DNA of 42,728 nucleotides from Pseudanabaena sp. M085S1SP2A07QC (GCA_020404895.1 JADBWK010000100.1:1-42728); one strand, 5' to 3'. Shown: positions 1 through 10,161, numbered from the stretch's first letter. The notes: generated by a model from the letters alone, not told the origin. Program-made: numbers and translations.

Positions 1-161
1 ACTGTTGCTAGATGACCTTTGTAGGTGTAATCGAGGATAAAAGTCTTGCGGGTACAGTTTTCGTTACGACAAATGTATCTTTTTTTGCCTGTAGCACTTT
101 GTCCATGTCTATGAATATTTACTCCTCCACAGGTTGGACATTCAACTGCTTCTAATACCAT
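1..161 (-). CDS. IS1-family transposase, N-terminal part (cut by window edge)
   Basis: Reading leftward from the ATG at 161 gives a peptide starting MVLEAVECPTCGG, with CPTC followed by CRNENC. This is the zinc-ribbon at the N-terminus of IS1 transposases (InsA part), which binds the element ends. The next segment, KTFILDYTYKGHLAT, is also typical of cyanobacterial IS1 relatives. The coding sequence leaves the window at base 1, so the catalytic DDE part is not seen and intactness cannot be judged. It reads away from the acetyltransferase gene. Family assignment is from motif recognition. Confidence 0.85.
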   Translation of the reverse strand, partial: MVLEAVECPTCGGVNIHRHGQSATGKKRYICRNENCTRKTFILDYTYKGHLAT

Positions 162-195
162 GCTTTTTTCTTGGTCTATTGTAAATTTCAGTCTT

Positions 196-225
196 TTATC
201 TTACAACAAATCTGAAACACTACCC
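196..225. repeat. probable terminal inverted repeat of the IS1-like element
   Basis: Read on the minus strand this begins GGGTAGTGTTTCAG and continues to about 35 bases upstream of the transposase start, the place expected for the left end of an IS1 element. The other end is outside the window, so the inverted match and the target duplication cannot be verified. Confidence 0.5.
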
Positions 226-247
226 ATTTGTCGTAATTGGCAATGGA

Positions 248-712
248 CTATAAGCCGCCATTGATATGCTTGACCATCAAATGTCGTTTTTCGCGGCGGA
301 AACCTAGTTTGGTATAGAGGGCTTCGGCTGGCTCATTCCAGAAATCTACAACTAGAGACAGTGATCGCATCTTGTGAATTTGGAGATATTCCTCGATTAG
401 CTTAAATACTTTTTTGCCAATACCTCGACCGCGATAATCTTCACGGATATATAACTCATCAACAAGCCCACAGCGTCCATGATATTCCATACTAAAAAAG
501 AAGGTCAGCGCGACATATCCAATCGGTTGATCGCAATCGTAAATTAGCCATATCAGCCCAAATTGCTCATCACTAAGCAAAGCAATAAATGCTTTGACCA
601 CGCCTTCATCAAAAGCGATGCCATCAAATTGATAGAATTCCTGCACAAGTTCCATCAGTGGATCGATATCAATAAATTGTGCAAGGCGAAAATCAAGATC
701 AAGTTCACTCAT
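248..712 (-). CDS. GNAT-family N-acetyltransferase
   Basis: A 154-residue protein of single-domain GNAT length. The acetyl-CoA binding motif A is clear: VDELYIREDYRGRGIGKKVF carries the R-G-x-G-x-G-K pyrophosphate loop. It is followed by the beta-strand LSLVVDFWNEPAEALYTKLGF, where N-x-x-A-x-x-L-Y-x-x-x-G-F is motif B. It should transfer an acetyl group from acetyl-CoA to an amine; the substrate cannot be read from sequence. It starts 3 bases after the tautomerase stop, so the two are probably one transcript. An IS1 end lies about 22 bases beyond its stop. Confidence 0.85.
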   Translation of the reverse strand: MSELDLDFRLAQFIDIDPLMELVQEFYQFDGIAFDEGVVKAFIALLSDEQFGLIWLIYDCDQPIGYVALTFFFSMEYHGRCGLVDELYIREDYRGRGIGKKVFKLIEEYLQIHKMRSLSLVVDFWNEPAEALYTKLGFRREKRHLMVKHINGGL

Positions 713-715
713 GGA

Positions 716-1105
716 TTAGACATTTACCTTGTAGTTCAAGTTCAACTCATCCCCAGCCATTCCTCGGATGCCCCAGTTATAGCTTGGTGTCTCGATTAAA
801 ATAATTTCAATATCTAATGGAGCAATATCCAGTTTTTCTTTTAGCCGACTAAATAATAAGCGATAGAGATTTTTCTTTGCTTCTACAGTCCGTCCCGCAA
901 ACAGCAAAATTTCGATGATGATATATTTTTCACTGCGATCGCTAGGATACTCAAAGTCTTCGGCTTGCAATGGAAAGAATCTCTGAAACTTCTTTTCTGG
1001 AGGATAGTTGAGCGCATCAACTACACAGGAATGAATGGTAGTTGATAGAACTTCTCGATTTTGCTGAATAAAATCATCGTTTCCGTGGATTTTGGTTTGA
1101 GGCAT
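716..1105 (-). CDS. tautomerase-family protein
   Basis: A 129-residue protein starting MPQTKIHG. The N-terminal proline left after methionine removal is the catalytic base in the tautomerase superfamily. The C-terminal half, with FAGRTVEAKK and IILIETPSYNWGIRGM, matches the longer tautomerase_2-type family rather than 60-residue 4-oxalocrotonate tautomerases. The natural substrate is unknown. It is the first gene of a two-gene unit with the acetyltransferase. The start ATG lies just downstream of the ahcY terminator, so its promoter should lie within about 70 bases. Confidence 0.8.
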   Translation of the reverse strand: MPQTKIHGNDDFIQQNREVLSTTIHSCVVDALNYPPEKKFQRFFPLQAEDFEYPSDRSEKYIIIEILLFAGRTVEAKKNLYRLLFSRLKEKLDIAPLDIEIILIETPSYNWGIRGMAGDELNLNYKVNV

Positions 1106-1130
1106 AACTTATTAAACTAATATTAATTAC

Positions 1131-1166
1131 AAAAAAAGAGGGAGCGCATTGCGCTCCCTCTTTTTT
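1131..1166 (-). terminator. terminator of ahcY (GC-ATT-GC apex)
   Basis: The hairpin GAGGGAGCGC-ATT-GCGCTCCCTC is flanked by an A run and a T run. It sits 10 bases past the ahcY stop and gives a stem followed by U residues on the minus-strand transcript. The apex is GC-NNN-GC, as in many palindromes of this window. Confidence 0.8.
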
Positions 1167-1175
1167 CAAGAAAGC

Positions 1176-2519
<1,344 letters not shown>

Positions 2520-2532
2520 TTATTTGTCTTTA

Positions 2533-2640
2533 TATAGCAATGTAAGCTTTGCTTAGGACATAAAACCCAAAAGATGGCAGAGCGAAGCTCTGCCATCTTT
2601 TGGGTTTTGAATTGTCCTATCTATCTCTTACGTTGCTATA
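2533..2640. mobile_element. 108-bp palindromic MITE, copy A
   Basis: The element begins TATAGCAATGTAAG and ends with the complement of TATAGCAACGTAAG, so the termini are near-perfect inverted repeats. The inside folds into a long stem through AAAACCCAAAAGATGGCAG to a GC-GAA-GC apex. It encodes nothing. The reverse complement of 40343-40450 is identical to it over all 108 bases, which points to recent mobility by a transposase supplied elsewhere. It lies between ahcY and ispH. Confidence 0.85.
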
Positions 2641-2752
2641 GGTTTTGTCACTTGCATTAGGACAAATCAAAACCCAAAAAGTATGAGGCGGCGCGGAGCG
2701 CCGCCTCATACTTTTTGGGTTTTATGCCTAACAAAAATGGCAACAGCTATAA
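2637..2752. repeat. diverged relative of the MITE with a different core
   Basis: Abutting copy A, this element also starts TATAG and ends CTATA. Its right arm shares the TTAGG-CATAAAACCC block with copy A. The central stem is different: AAAAGTATGAGGCGGCGC, a GGA loop and the complement. The outer ends are only imperfect inverted repeats, so this is probably an older member of the same family. Confidence 0.65.
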
Positions 2753-2759
2753 ATAGAGA

Positions 2760-2781
2760 ACAAGGCGCTTAATCGCCTTGT
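2760..2781 (-). terminator. weak hairpin after ispH
   Basis: Arms ACAAGGCG and CGCCTTGT around a six-base loop, 16 bases after the ispH stop. There is no clean U run on the minus transcript, so terminator activity is uncertain. Confidence 0.4.
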
Positions 2782-2797
2782 CTGTCAAGATTTGAGA

Positions 2798-4006
2798 TTA
2801 GCCTTTTAAAGCAAAAATTCTGTTGATGACATCTTCGACAACACGATCGGGGGTTGATGCACCTGACGTTATGCCGACCTTGATTTTGCCTGTGGGTAGC
2901 CAATTTGTAGCTTGCTTGATCGCCTTACCCAGAGGCTTATGCTCGATCGCCTCAGCCGAGAGAATGCGATGCACATCATCAATGTGATAGGAAGGAAGAT
3001 TGCGCTCGATCGCAATTTCTTGCAAATGGGTTGTATTTGATGAATTGTATCCACCAATGACAACCATCAAATCGAGATCCTCTTCCACAATCTCAAACAT
3101 CGCATCTTGACGTTCTTGAGTCGCATCGCAAATTGTATTAAAAGCAAGAAAATGCTCGTTGAGATTTTCCACTCCATACTTTTGCATCATTGTCTTTTCA
3201 AACAATTTACCAATCGCTTCGGTTTCGCCCTTGAGCATCGTGGTTTGATTCGCGACACCAATTCTTACTAAATCAAGGTCTGGATCGAAGCCTTCTGACA
3301 TAGCTTTACTAAATTTTGCGAGAAACTCTAGGCGATCGCCACCATTGAGCATGTAATTAGCCACATACTCAGACTCTCTCATGTTCAATACGACTAGATA
3401 GCGCTTGGCATAGGAACTGGTCGCGATCGTCTCTTCATGGTTGTATTTGCCATGAACAATGGAAGTAAAGTCTGCTTTTTTATGCTTCTCAACCCGATTC
3501 CATACTTTGGATACCCAAGGACAGGTTGTATCAACAATCTTGCTGCCAAGGCGATCAAACAACTGAGTTTCCTGAACACTCGCTCCAAAGGCTGGCAAAA
3601 TTACAACATCACCCTGACCAATACCTGAAAAATCTTTGGTTCCATCTTCTGCAACTGGTACAAATTGAACTTCCATTTCTTTGAGCTTAGCATTAACAGA
3701 AGGATTGTGAATGATTTCATTAGTAATCCAAATTTTCTCAGTGGGAAACTGCGTGCGCGTTTCGTAAGCCATCGCTACTGCTCTTTCTACACCCCAACAA
3801 AAGCCAAAGGATTTTGCCAAATAAATCGTAACATCGCCTTGCGTATAAATGTAATCATGCTCGCGAATAGTTTGGATCAAGTCACTATGATATTGCGATC
3901 GCATAGTTGATTCGGCTTCTTCACCATGTCCAAAGCTTTGCCGAAAATAATTAGGGGACTTGTGCAAAGCCCTCCGCATAGCTTGAGTATCGAGGGTGTT
4001 GTCCAT
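2798..4006 (-). CDS. ispH: 4-hydroxy-3-methylbut-2-enyl diphosphate reductase
   Basis: The last enzyme of the MEP isoprenoid pathway. It reduces HMBPP to isopentenyl and dimethylallyl diphosphate with an iron-sulfur cluster, taking electrons from ferredoxin in cyanobacteria. The protein has 402 residues, the long cyanobacterial/plastid form rather than the roughly 310-residue E. coli form. The three cluster cysteines are visible: C70 in [13 protein letters not shown]162 in DTTCPWV and C293 in NTICDATQ. The N-terminal stretch with [14 protein letters not shown] is the cyanobacterial extension and supports the ATG at 4006. The gene stands alone, with MITEs downstream. Confidence 0.97.
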   Translation of the reverse strand: MDNTLDTQAMRRALHKSPNYFRQSFGHGEEAESTMRSQYHSDLIQTIREHDYIYTQGDVTIYLAKSFGFCWGVERAVAMAYETRTQFPTEKIWITNEIIHNPSVNAKLKEMEVQFVPVAEDGTKDFSGIGQGDVVILPAFGASVQETQLFDRLGSKIVDTTCPWVSKVWNRVEKHKKADFTSIVHGKYNHEETIATSSYAKRYLVVLNMRESEYVANYMLNGGDRLEFLAKFSKAMSEGFDPDLDLVRIGVANQTTMLKGETEAIGKLFEKTMMQKYGVENLNEHFLAFNTICDATQERQDAMFEIVEEDLDLMVVIGGYNSSNTTHLQEIAIERNLPSYHIDDVHRILSAEAIEHKPLGKAIKQATNWLPTGKIKVGITSGASTPDRVVEDVINRIFALKG

Positions 4007-4055
4007 GCGCGTAGAAAACCTAGGTAATTGTGCTGAAAGTATTATATAGCAAGCG

Positions 4056-6017
4056 CTACCCAGTTTTGATTAGCTCTTGCACCCAAAACACTGCCGTGGC
4101 GCTGAGAATTGAGATCGCCCATTCAGATGCGTTTAAAGGAACTGTTGCCATTAGATCACCAAACCACGGGACTTGTACAAAAGCAATTTGACAGATAGTG
4201 ATAAAGAATATACTGAACATCAGAGGCAAATTGTTTAATACGCTGTGGCGCGCGATCGCACAGGCGTGAAAAATTTGACTGAACCCAAGGGTAACAAATG
4301 CCATTGATCGCGCTTGGGAAAACATCGAAGCTTGACCTTGGTACTTTAGCCAGAAAACCAAGGAAATAGCTGAGATTATCGCAGTAACAGCTAGCAAAAT
4401 GCGAAGGTAATTACTAGAACGCAACATCGTTTGAAAACGGTGTGCTGGTTGAGTTAAAAGACTCTCATGAGTAGGTTCTAGAACTAGAGGGAAAGCAACA
4501 ATTGGTGTAGCGATCGCCCCAACCCAAATTATCTGTAATGGTGGCATTGAGAATCCTGCGGCTGTATCCATCAGGGTTAGGACTGCTAAGGTGAAAGCAC
4601 TAGTAGCGGTGAGCAGAGCTGTGCGTTGTAACCGATCAAACGTGGCTCTTCCTTCGAGAATAGCGATCGGTAAATAATGGAAGTCTTCTTTTGGTAAGAT
4701 TATTCCTGAACTGTCTTGCAATTCTTTGCGACAGGTGCGATCGCAGATTCCCACATCTGCGGCTCTCAACAAGAAAATATCTTCAATATCATTCCCTATT
4801 ACCGCAACTGCATTTAAAGATTTTCGGTCAGATTTTTGACAGCCATCTTGCCAGTGCCGAATCTTCTCTTGAGGAGCATCAAAGTAACTATGGGTTTCAA
4901 TGCCAATTACTTCACTAAAGGCTAGTGCATCATCTTCTGAGGCTCTGATGAGTCCCTGCCATTCAATACCAGCCTGACTCAAATTATCAAAGCTCAATAC
5001 CACATCCGACTCGACAATTGTTACAATCGTTGTCACTCTAGCGATCGCATCTAAGACGGAAGGAAATCTTGCCCATATTCGCTGTTTAGCAAGATCGCGC
5101 ATTCCAAACAACTGAACCTGAGTAGCAATCCGCAACAAATTTTGAGGATAGGTGCTAACGATCAGAGCTGCCGCTGTCATCGCATTGATCGCTATTCCGC
5201 GCTGCCATACAAAGCCGATCGCTGTAGTCGTCACTAGCAGCAACAGTCCGATCCAGACCTGACGCAGTTGACGCAATTCAGAATGGATAACTGAAAATGG
5301 CTTTTCCTTAACTAGAGCCGCCTGTTCTTGGGTGAAACGACTGGTGGCAACCACAAGCCCCTTCGCGCTTCCTGCGGAAATTTCTGTTCCCGCATAGATC
5401 ATGTTGCTGCATTTAAGTGGTGGCGTTTTCTCCTCAAAGGTAAGATCGGCTCGCTTAGCACAAATTGCTTCACCGCCCAAATTGGTTTGATTTACTAGTA
5501 AGTCGTCTGATGTCTCCAATACGCGCAGATCGACATTAGGGCGATCACCTTCTCGCAGTAACAGCACATCTCCCAATACTAAATCTCGCGATGGAATTTC
5601 CATCTCTTCACGATCGCGTAATACTATTACCGAATTAGAAGGTTCATTTTGGCGGCGCTGAGGACGATCTCGACTGACTTTCGCCTTGGTTTTAATTGAC
5701 CATATTGAAATTCCAATTCCGATCGCACCATGTAGTAAGCCTACAGAAATTAGCGCCCATCCTTCTGCTCCATTCCATTGCAAGTAAATAGCTGATCCTA
5801 ATAAAAGATAAGTTAAAGGATTAATTAAAGGTTGTATGAGAACTTTGCTGATTGGACGCGATCGCGGTAATTTATTGGCTCCCAAATGTCGTAATCTTTG
5901 TCGCGCATTCACATAGGATAGACCTTCTATCGAAGATTCTAAAGCCGCCAACACCTGATCTACATCCATGTAGTGCCAAGTTTTTTGGGTGTCCGATAGA
6001 AAGTCAAATTTTGTCAT
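4056..6017 (-). CDS. degenerate P-type ATPase homologue, probably catalytically inactive
   Basis: A 653-residue open frame with the layout of type II cation P-ATPases. It has an N-terminal cation-ATPase segment (residues 14-60, with [20 protein letters not shown]), a transmembrane pair (about 62-108), an actuator domain (129-225), a second pair (255-295), P-domain remnants and four to six C-terminal helices (465-650). The key motifs are damaged: TGES became LGGEA (180-184), the membrane PEGL is YPQNL (290-294), the DKTGT site reads ESDVVLS (336-342), and the hinge GDGxNDxxAL is [10 protein letters not shown] (408-417). Only about 70 residues separate the D338 site from the hinge, so the nucleotide-binding domain is essentially gone. 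ATP-driven transport is therefore unlikely. No stop or frameshift interrupts it, which argues for a retained non-enzymatic role. Confidence 0.8.
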   Translation of the reverse strand: MTKFDFLSDTQKTWHYMDVDQVLAALESSIEGLSYVNARQRLRHLGANKLPRSRPISKVLIQPLINPLTYLLLGSAIYLQWNGAEGWALISVGLLHGAIGIGISIWSIKTKAKVSRDRPQRRQNEPSNSVIVLRDREEMEIPSRDLVLGDVLLLREGDRPNVDLRVLETSDDLLVNQTNLGGEAICAKRADLTFEEKTPPLKCSNMIYAGTEISAGSAKGLVVATSRFTQEQAALVKEKPFSVIHSELRQLRQVWIGLLLLVTTTAIGFVWQRGIAINAMTAAALIVSTYPQNLLRIATQVQLFGMRDLAKQRIWARFPSVLDAIARVTTIVTIVESDVVLSFDNLSQAGIEWQGLIRASEDDALAFSEVIGIETHSYFDAPQEKIRHWQDGCQKSDRKSLNAVAVIGNDIEDIFLLRAADVGICDRTCRKELQDSSGIILPKEDFHYLPIAILEGRATFDRLQRTALLTATSAFTLAVLTLMDTAAGFSMPPLQIIWVGAIATPIVAFPLVLEPTHESLLTQPAHRFQTMLRSSNYLRILLAVTAIISAISLVFWLKYQGQASMFSQARSMAFVTLGFSQIFHACAIARHSVLNNLPLMFSIFFITICQIAFVQVPWFGDLMATVPLNASEWAISILSATAVFWVQELIKTG

Positions 6018-6041
6018 TGTTAAGATCCGTTCTCTAAAATG

Positions 6042-6134
6042 TAGGACTTACGCAAAACTGCCTTGAAACCATTATTTTACCGTAGGGGCAATTCATGAAT
6101 TGCCCCTACATTACGTCTTTTTACGTAATTCCTA
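6042..6134. repeat. 93-bp palindromic intergenic element
   Basis: The ends are TAGGACTTACGCAAA and the complement of TAGGAATTACGTAAA, imperfect inverted repeats. The centre is the perfect 28-base palindrome at 6082-6109, with arms GTAGGGGCAATTCA and its complement. The same central palindrome recurs at 32249-32276 with one mismatch. It looks like a non-autonomous MITE. Confidence 0.6.
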
Positions 6135-6140
6135 AAATGA

Positions 6141-7490
6141 TTACTTTGCTTGTTCTAATAGCCTCAATTGATTCTGAACTTGAATCTTAATTTCTTGGGC
6201 TGGCAAATAGACCGTTGTTCCACTTTTAACTTTATCTAGCTCAGTGCGAATTGCTAAAAAACGCCCCATTGTTTGGTTACGATTTAGCTCTTTGCCATCT
6301 TTAGGTAAACTTGCCCATAGATCTGCCAAATTCCGATTTGCACGATCTAAAGCTTGCACCGCTTCCTGTTCATTTTGTAATCTTACTAGCACTTCCGACA
6401 AATTAGATCGATATTCTGCTAGCTGTCTTTGGGCTTCAGCATAACCCTGCACATCATTAGCAGGAATGCTTTCTAAACGTTTAATAGCTTCTTGCCACAT
6501 TGTGGCAATTTCATTCCAACGAGCGCTCGGATGCGGCGGATTACGACCAGATTCAGCCGCTTTTTTAGCAAATCCTTCGGCTGCACTAATCAATGACAAG
6601 GATTTTTCATTACCTGCGGCAAGTCCACCCACTTCCTTTAAATCCCTAGTCGAAGTGCCGATCAATTGCTGCGCCCTGCGTCCTGCCATCGTTTGTGGTG
6701 GAATCTGTGCCAAGCGATCAATCGCTGCTTGCCAGTTTTGGATCGCGATTTTCTTATCTGTCGGTTTCGCGGCTTGCTGAAATACAGTCTTTGCCATCGT
6801 TATTTCTTGCTCAGCACCAGTCAACGCAATCTGAGCATTTTTCTCTTGAAATACTTTTGCCTCTAGCTGTCCCGCCTTAATTCGCGCCGCTTGCAATCCC
6901 GCAGGTGTAAATCGCCAATCATAGCCCCAACCATAATATCCACGCGAATAGTCCGCCCAATCAGCGATATACCACAAAGGAATTGCATCTAGAGCCGTTT
7001 TACCTTCTTTAAGTTTGATTTCACCTCGATCTAGATCGGCGGCACTAGTGGGAACTTCGATTAATTGTCTTGCTTGCTCAACGCTTGATTGTCCTTGTTT
7101 AAAATTCGTATCGATCGCCATGTTACTTGGTAATAGTAAAATCGGAGCCACCTTTGACACAGGCTGCCGAATTACAGGGTAGGGTAAATTCACAACATAA
7201 ATAATTCCTACAGGAATCCCTAACAAAACGCCGATCCAAATTAGCCTTTGACCAAATTGCTTAAAGCCACCAGATTTTTGTGGAGTACGAATAGGCTTAG
7301 TTTGTAGAGTCTGGGGCGATCTCGTTAATTCTGCTTCTAGCTCTGTATAGCGTTGTATTGCCGAAGTTGTTTGTGGCGAAGGTGTTGGCGTTGCGGCACT
7401 AGAAGTTTGAATCGTTTGCACGTCAGGAACATTCCCCTTGCCATGTTGAGGATTTTTCCATTTTGCAAACATTGAGTTAAGAATGCCCAT
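6141..7490 (-). CDS. membrane-anchored helical protein of unknown function
   Basis: A 449-residue protein. Residues 1-80 are polar, rich in Thr/Pro/Ser and probably cytoplasmic. One hydrophobic segment (about 83-102, LIWIGVLLGIPVGIIYVV) is followed by a long alpha-helical, coiled-coil-prone region. Two stretches repeat the pattern W-x-x-A-I-x-R-L-x-x-I-P: NWQAAIDRLAQIPPQ and MWQEAIKRLESIPAND, the second followed by GYAEAQRQL. Such W-AI-L-IP helical repeats occur in several cyanobacterial proteins of unknown role. A Tyr/Trp/Gly patch (GYYGWGYDW) sits just after the anchor. Periplasmic location of the C-terminal part is inferred. Confidence 0.65.
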   Translation of the reverse strand: MGILNSMFAKWKNPQHGKGNVPDVQTIQTSSAATPTPSPQTTSAIQRYTELEAELTRSPQTLQTKPIRTPQKSGGFKQFGQRLIWIGVLLGIPVGIIYVVNLPYPVIRQPVSKVAPILLLPSNMAIDTNFKQGQSSVEQARQLIEVPTSAADLDRGEIKLKEGKTALDAIPLWYIADWADYSRGYYGWGYDWRFTPAGLQAARIKAGQLEAKVFQEKNAQIALTGAEQEITMAKTVFQQAAKPTDKKIAIQNWQAAIDRLAQIPPQTMAGRRAQQLIGTSTRDLKEVGGLAAGNEKSLSLISAAEGFAKKAAESGRNPPHPSARWNEIATMWQEAIKRLESIPANDVQGYAEAQRQLAEYRSNLSEVLVRLQNEQEAVQALDRANRNLADLWASLPKDGKELNRNQTMGRFLAIRTELDKVKSGTTVYLPAQEIKIQVQNQLRLLEQAK

Positions 7491-7569
7491 GACTATTCCC
7501 TAATACAGATGCAATTATTATAGGGAAAAGCAAGACAACGTGCGGTAAATTTGTTGGCGATCGCATACA

Positions 7570-7630
7570 ACTAAAGAACCAATTTTTTGTGGCATGGCAA
7601 AGCCACGCCACAAAAAATTGGTTCTTTAGT
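7570..7630. repeat. palindrome with 24-bp arms
   Basis: Arms ACTAAAGAACCAATTTTTTG (plus TGGC) and the exact complement enclose ATGGC-AAA-GCCAC. It lies between two divergently transcribed genes, where no terminator is needed, and carries the GC-AAA-GC apex within its loop. Confidence 0.8.
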
Positions 7631-7678
7631 AAATTGAATTTGATACAATCCTGTCATGCGTAATAGAGGATCTGAATT

Positions 7679-8269
7679 ATGACTTTGGCAACAGCTAGCC
7701 ACTCTGAACTGCTGACCATAGAAGACTATCTCAGTTACGACGATGGTACAGATGATCGCTATGAGCTTGTAAACGGAGAATTAGTCAAAGTGCCTACTGA
7801 ATCTCCGCTAAATTGTCAGATTGCAAAACTGCTAATGTTTGAATTTGCCAAATATTTGCCAGTCGCACTAATTTGCCATAAGGATATTGAGATTGTAGTT
7901 AGTGGTAGAAGGGCAAAGGTCAGACTGCCAGATTTAGTTGTACTCAGTGAAGATGGTCTTGCCGCTCTGACTGGTCAGCGCAGTAATACAATTACCCAAG
8001 AGATGCCAGCGCCAATTTTGGTTGCTGAATTAGTTTCGCCTGGGCAAGAAAATCGAGATCGCGATTATCGCTACAAACGCACAGAGTATGCAGCTAGAGG
8101 TATTAATGAATATTGGATTGTCGATCCAGAAATGCGACAAATAACCATATGTCTATGGGTAGAGGGGCAGTATGAGGACAAGATTTTTACGGGTGATATG
8201 CCAATTGTATCGACGGTAGTTGATTGCTTTGCCCTGACGGTTGAGCAAGTTTTAGCATTTGGTCAATAA
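7679..8269 (+). CDS. Uma2-family (PD-D/E-XK-like) endonuclease
   Basis: A 196-residue protein of the Uma2 family (PF05685), greatly expanded in cyanobacteria. Signatures in order are LTIEDYLSYDDGTDDRYELVNGEL, the RLPDLVVLSED strand with the conserved PD, and VAELVSPGQENRDRDYRYKR followed by YAARGINEYWIVDP. These carry the Asp, Glu and Lys of a restriction-like fold. The cellular role is unsettled; the family is suspected in DNA processing or transposon biology. It is a stand-alone gene with its own terminator starting right at the stop codon. Confidence 0.9.
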   Translation: MTLATASHSELLTIEDYLSYDDGTDDRYELVNGELVKVPTESPLNCQIAKLLMFEFAKYLPVALICHKDIEIVVSGRRAKVRLPDLVVLSEDGLAALTGQRSNTITQEMPAPILVAELVSPGQENRDRDYRYKRTEYAARGINEYWIVDPEMRQITICLWVEGQYEDKIFTGDMPIVSTVVDCFALTVEQVLAFGQ

Positions 8270-8294
8270 AAAAGCGACGCGGTGCGTCGCTTTT
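8270..8294. terminator. terminator after the Uma2 gene
   Basis: AAAAGCGACGC-GGT-GCGTCGCTTTT begins at the base after the TAA. Symmetric A and T runs would let it also serve the minus-strand DegT gene ending at 8330. The apex is GC-GGT-GC. Confidence 0.75.
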
Positions 8295-8329
8295 GAGTGA
8301 CTTATTTAGCGGGTAAACAAGCGCAGATA

Positions 8330-9454
8330 CTATTTGAGAATATTCTTCAAAGTATCAACGACTCGATCTTGTTGCTCATCGCTGAGTTCTGGGAACATTG
8401 GCAAAGATAAAACGCGATCGCAAATATACTCAGTGACAGGAAAATCACCCTTTTTATAGCCAAGGTTGCTATATACCGATTGCAAATGCAAGGGCAAAGG
8501 ATAGTAAATCATCGTAATAATATTTTGCTCGCGCAATTGAGCTTGGACATAATCGCGTTTACCATCACCAATGCAAACTGTATACTGATTCCAGACACTA
8601 CCAGAGCAATGGTGCGGTGATACAAGATGGGAAATATTTGCATCCTTCAGAAGATGCGTGTAGCGATCGCTAATTTCGCGGCGTTGAGCATTCCACTTAT
8701 CGAGGTAAGGCAGTTTGACTTGCAATAGAGCTGCTTGCAACGCATCAAGACGCGAATTCATACCGATACATTCGTGATAATAGCGCTTGGGGCTGCCATG
8801 TTCCCGCAAGATCCGCAATTTATTGGCAACTTCAGCATTTTTAGTGGTCATCATCCCACCATCGCCACACCCGCCCAGATTTTTAGTTGGATAAAAGCTA
8901 AAACAGCCCACATCGCCAATATTTCCCACTTTCTGCCCATCAAAAGTTGCACCTGTAGCCTGAGCGCAGTCTTCGATCACGTAGAGATTGTGCTTTTGCG
9001 CGATCGCCATCAAACCAGTCATATCAGCTGAGCGTCCAAATAAATGTACTGGCATGATCGCCTTAGTCCGACTGGTGATAGCAGCTTCGATTAGTTCGAT
9101 ATTCATATTGAAGCTATGCGCTTCAATATCGACAAATACTGGTTTTGCTCCCGTCATGCTAATCGTTTCTGCACTAGCAAAAAATGTAAATGGTGAAGTA
9201 ATGACTTCATCCCCCTCCCCAATATCTAAAGCTCGCATAGCTAGATACAGAGCGTCAGTACCTGAGTTGCAAGCAATACCAAAGTTAGAGTCAATAGCTG
9301 AGCCAATATAATTTGCAAACTCAGTCTCAAACTGACTTACAGTCTGTCCACCAATGTATTGTCCTGATGCTAGTACTTCTAATGCAGCTTTATTGAGGCG
9401 ATCGCCAATTTGTTGATATTGCTGCGATGCATCAAAGGGAGGAATTTTATTCAC
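8330..9454 (-). CDS. DegT/DnrJ/EryC1/StrS sugar aminotransferase
   Basis: A PLP enzyme that typically aminates a keto-sugar nucleotide for surface polysaccharide or glycan synthesis. Its 374 residues are normal for the family. PLP-binding features are NSGTDALYLAM (63-73), VIEDCAQATGA with Asp162, and the Schiff-base Lys191 in FSFYPTKNLGGCGDGGMM. The frame opens with GTG at 9454; no ATG precedes it, and residues 1-15 (NKIPPFDASQQYQQI) match usual family beginnings. It is downstream of the phosphomannose-isomerase-type cupin on the same strand, but two hairpins separate them, so co-transcription is doubtful. The sugar is not predictable. Confidence 0.93.
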   Translation of the reverse strand: MNKIPPFDASQQYQQIGDRLNKAALEVLASGQYIGGQTVSQFETEFANYIGSAIDSNFGIACNSGTDALYLAMRALDIGEGDEVITSPFTFFASAETISMTGAKPVFVDIEAHSFNMNIELIEAAITSRTKAIMPVHLFGRSADMTGLMAIAQKHNLYVIEDCAQATGATFDGQKVGNIGDVGCFSFYPTKNLGGCGDGGMMTTKNAEVANKLRILREHGSPKRYYHECIGMNSRLDALQAALLQVKLPYLDKWNAQRREISDRYTHLLKDANISHLVSPHHCSGSVWNQYTVCIGDGKRDYVQAQLREQNIITMIYYPLPLHLQSVYSNLGYKKGDFPVTEYICDRVLSLPMFPELSDEQQDRVVDTLKNILK

Positions 9455-9514
9455 GTTGAAACGATTCTAGATTGCCTCAACTATTTTAAACGCGATCGTC
9501 ATTGCTTGTTAGCC

Positions 9515-9549
9515 AAAAAACAAGGTACATATCATGCACCTTGTTTTTT
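9515..9549 (-). terminator. hairpin between cupin gene and DegT gene (distal)
   Basis: Arms AAAAAACAAGGT and ACCTTGTTTTTT around an 11-base loop. The U run makes a plausible terminator for the cupin transcript, second in a tandem. Confidence 0.65.
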
Positions 9550-9568
9550 AGCAATTTCCGATCTAATA

Positions 9569-9604
9569 AACTTAAAAAATGCTGCAAAGCAGCATTTTTA
9601 AGTT
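9569..9604 (-). terminator. hairpin after cupin gene (proximal)
   Basis: AACTTAAAAAATGCTGC-AAA-GCAGCATTTTTAAGTT, about 35 bases past the cupin stop, with a one-base difference in the A/T run. Its apex is GC-AAA-GC. Confidence 0.7.
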
Positions 9605-9638
9605 CTTTTGGTTTGGTATTAAGCGCCAAGCGTTGTAA

Positions 9639-10064
9639 TTATTTTTTTTCGTGACGCGCATAGTCGTCTTGGAAGCGAATAATGTCATCTTCGCCCAAAT
9701 ACTCACCGTTCTGGACTTCGATCAAAATCAATGGAATTACCCCAGGATTTTCTAGTCGGTGCGCTGTGCATTTAGGCACATAGGTGGATTGATTAGTACT
9801 AATCATTGTTTCTTTGTCGCCACAGATCACCTTGGCAGTTCCCGAAACCACAATCCAATGTTCACTGCGATGGTGGTGCATTTGCAGGCTAAGGCGATGT
9901 CCTGAGTTGACTTCAATGCGCTTGATTTTATAACCGCGACCTTCTTCGAGAGTGGTGAATGAACCCCAAGGACGCTCTACAGTCGGCCCATGAGTATTTA
10001 ATGATTCTCCACTTAGATTTGCAATGCTAGCGAGTGCCGAAGGAGCTTCTTTTACTGGTGACAT
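9639..10064 (-). CDS. phosphomannose isomerase type II C-terminal cupin protein
   Basis: A 141-residue protein consisting of the cupin found at the C-terminus of bifunctional mannose-6-phosphate isomerase/GDP-mannose pyrophosphorylases (PF01050). It has ERPWGSF at residues 30-36, the metal-binding cluster MHHHRSEHW (62-70, with H63/H65 and E68/H69 as likely ligands), VVSGTAKV, and a second histidine at H102 in TAHRLENPG. A stand-alone version is common in cyanobacteria and should interconvert fructose-6-P and mannose-6-P, or a related sugar phosphate, for GDP-mannose supply. The neighbouring DegT enzyme fits sugar-nucleotide metabolism. Exact activity is inferred. Confidence 0.88.
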   Translation of the reverse strand: MSPVKEAPSALASIANLSGESLNTHGPTVERPWGSFTTLEEGRGYKIKRIEVNSGHRLSLQMHHHRSEHWIVVSGTAKVICGDKETMISTNQSTYVPKCTAHRLENPGVIPLILIEVQNGEYLGEDDIIRFQDDYARHEKK

Positions 10065-10121
10065 AACTGCAATTTAGAAAGCTGATTGCTTCTTAGAATA
10101 GCATCTTAAAATCTAAAACCT

Positions 10122-10161
10122 AAAAAGCGTGAGGCGCACGAATTGCCGCCTCACGCTTTTT
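10122..10161. repeat. palindrome between divergent cupin and peroxiredoxin genes
   Basis: Arms AAAAAGCGTGAGGCG and CGCCTCACGCTTTTT. The left arm with its flank (AAAACCTAAAAAGCGTGAGG) resembles the element at 2637-2752 (AAAACCCAAAAAGTATGAGG), suggesting a common family. It sits where two promoters diverge, so it is not a terminator. Confidence 0.65.

Noticed and set aside
4056-6017. Calling the P-type ATPase an active cation pump
   Set aside because: DKTGT, TGES and GDGxND motifs are altered and the nucleotide-binding domain is nearly absent.
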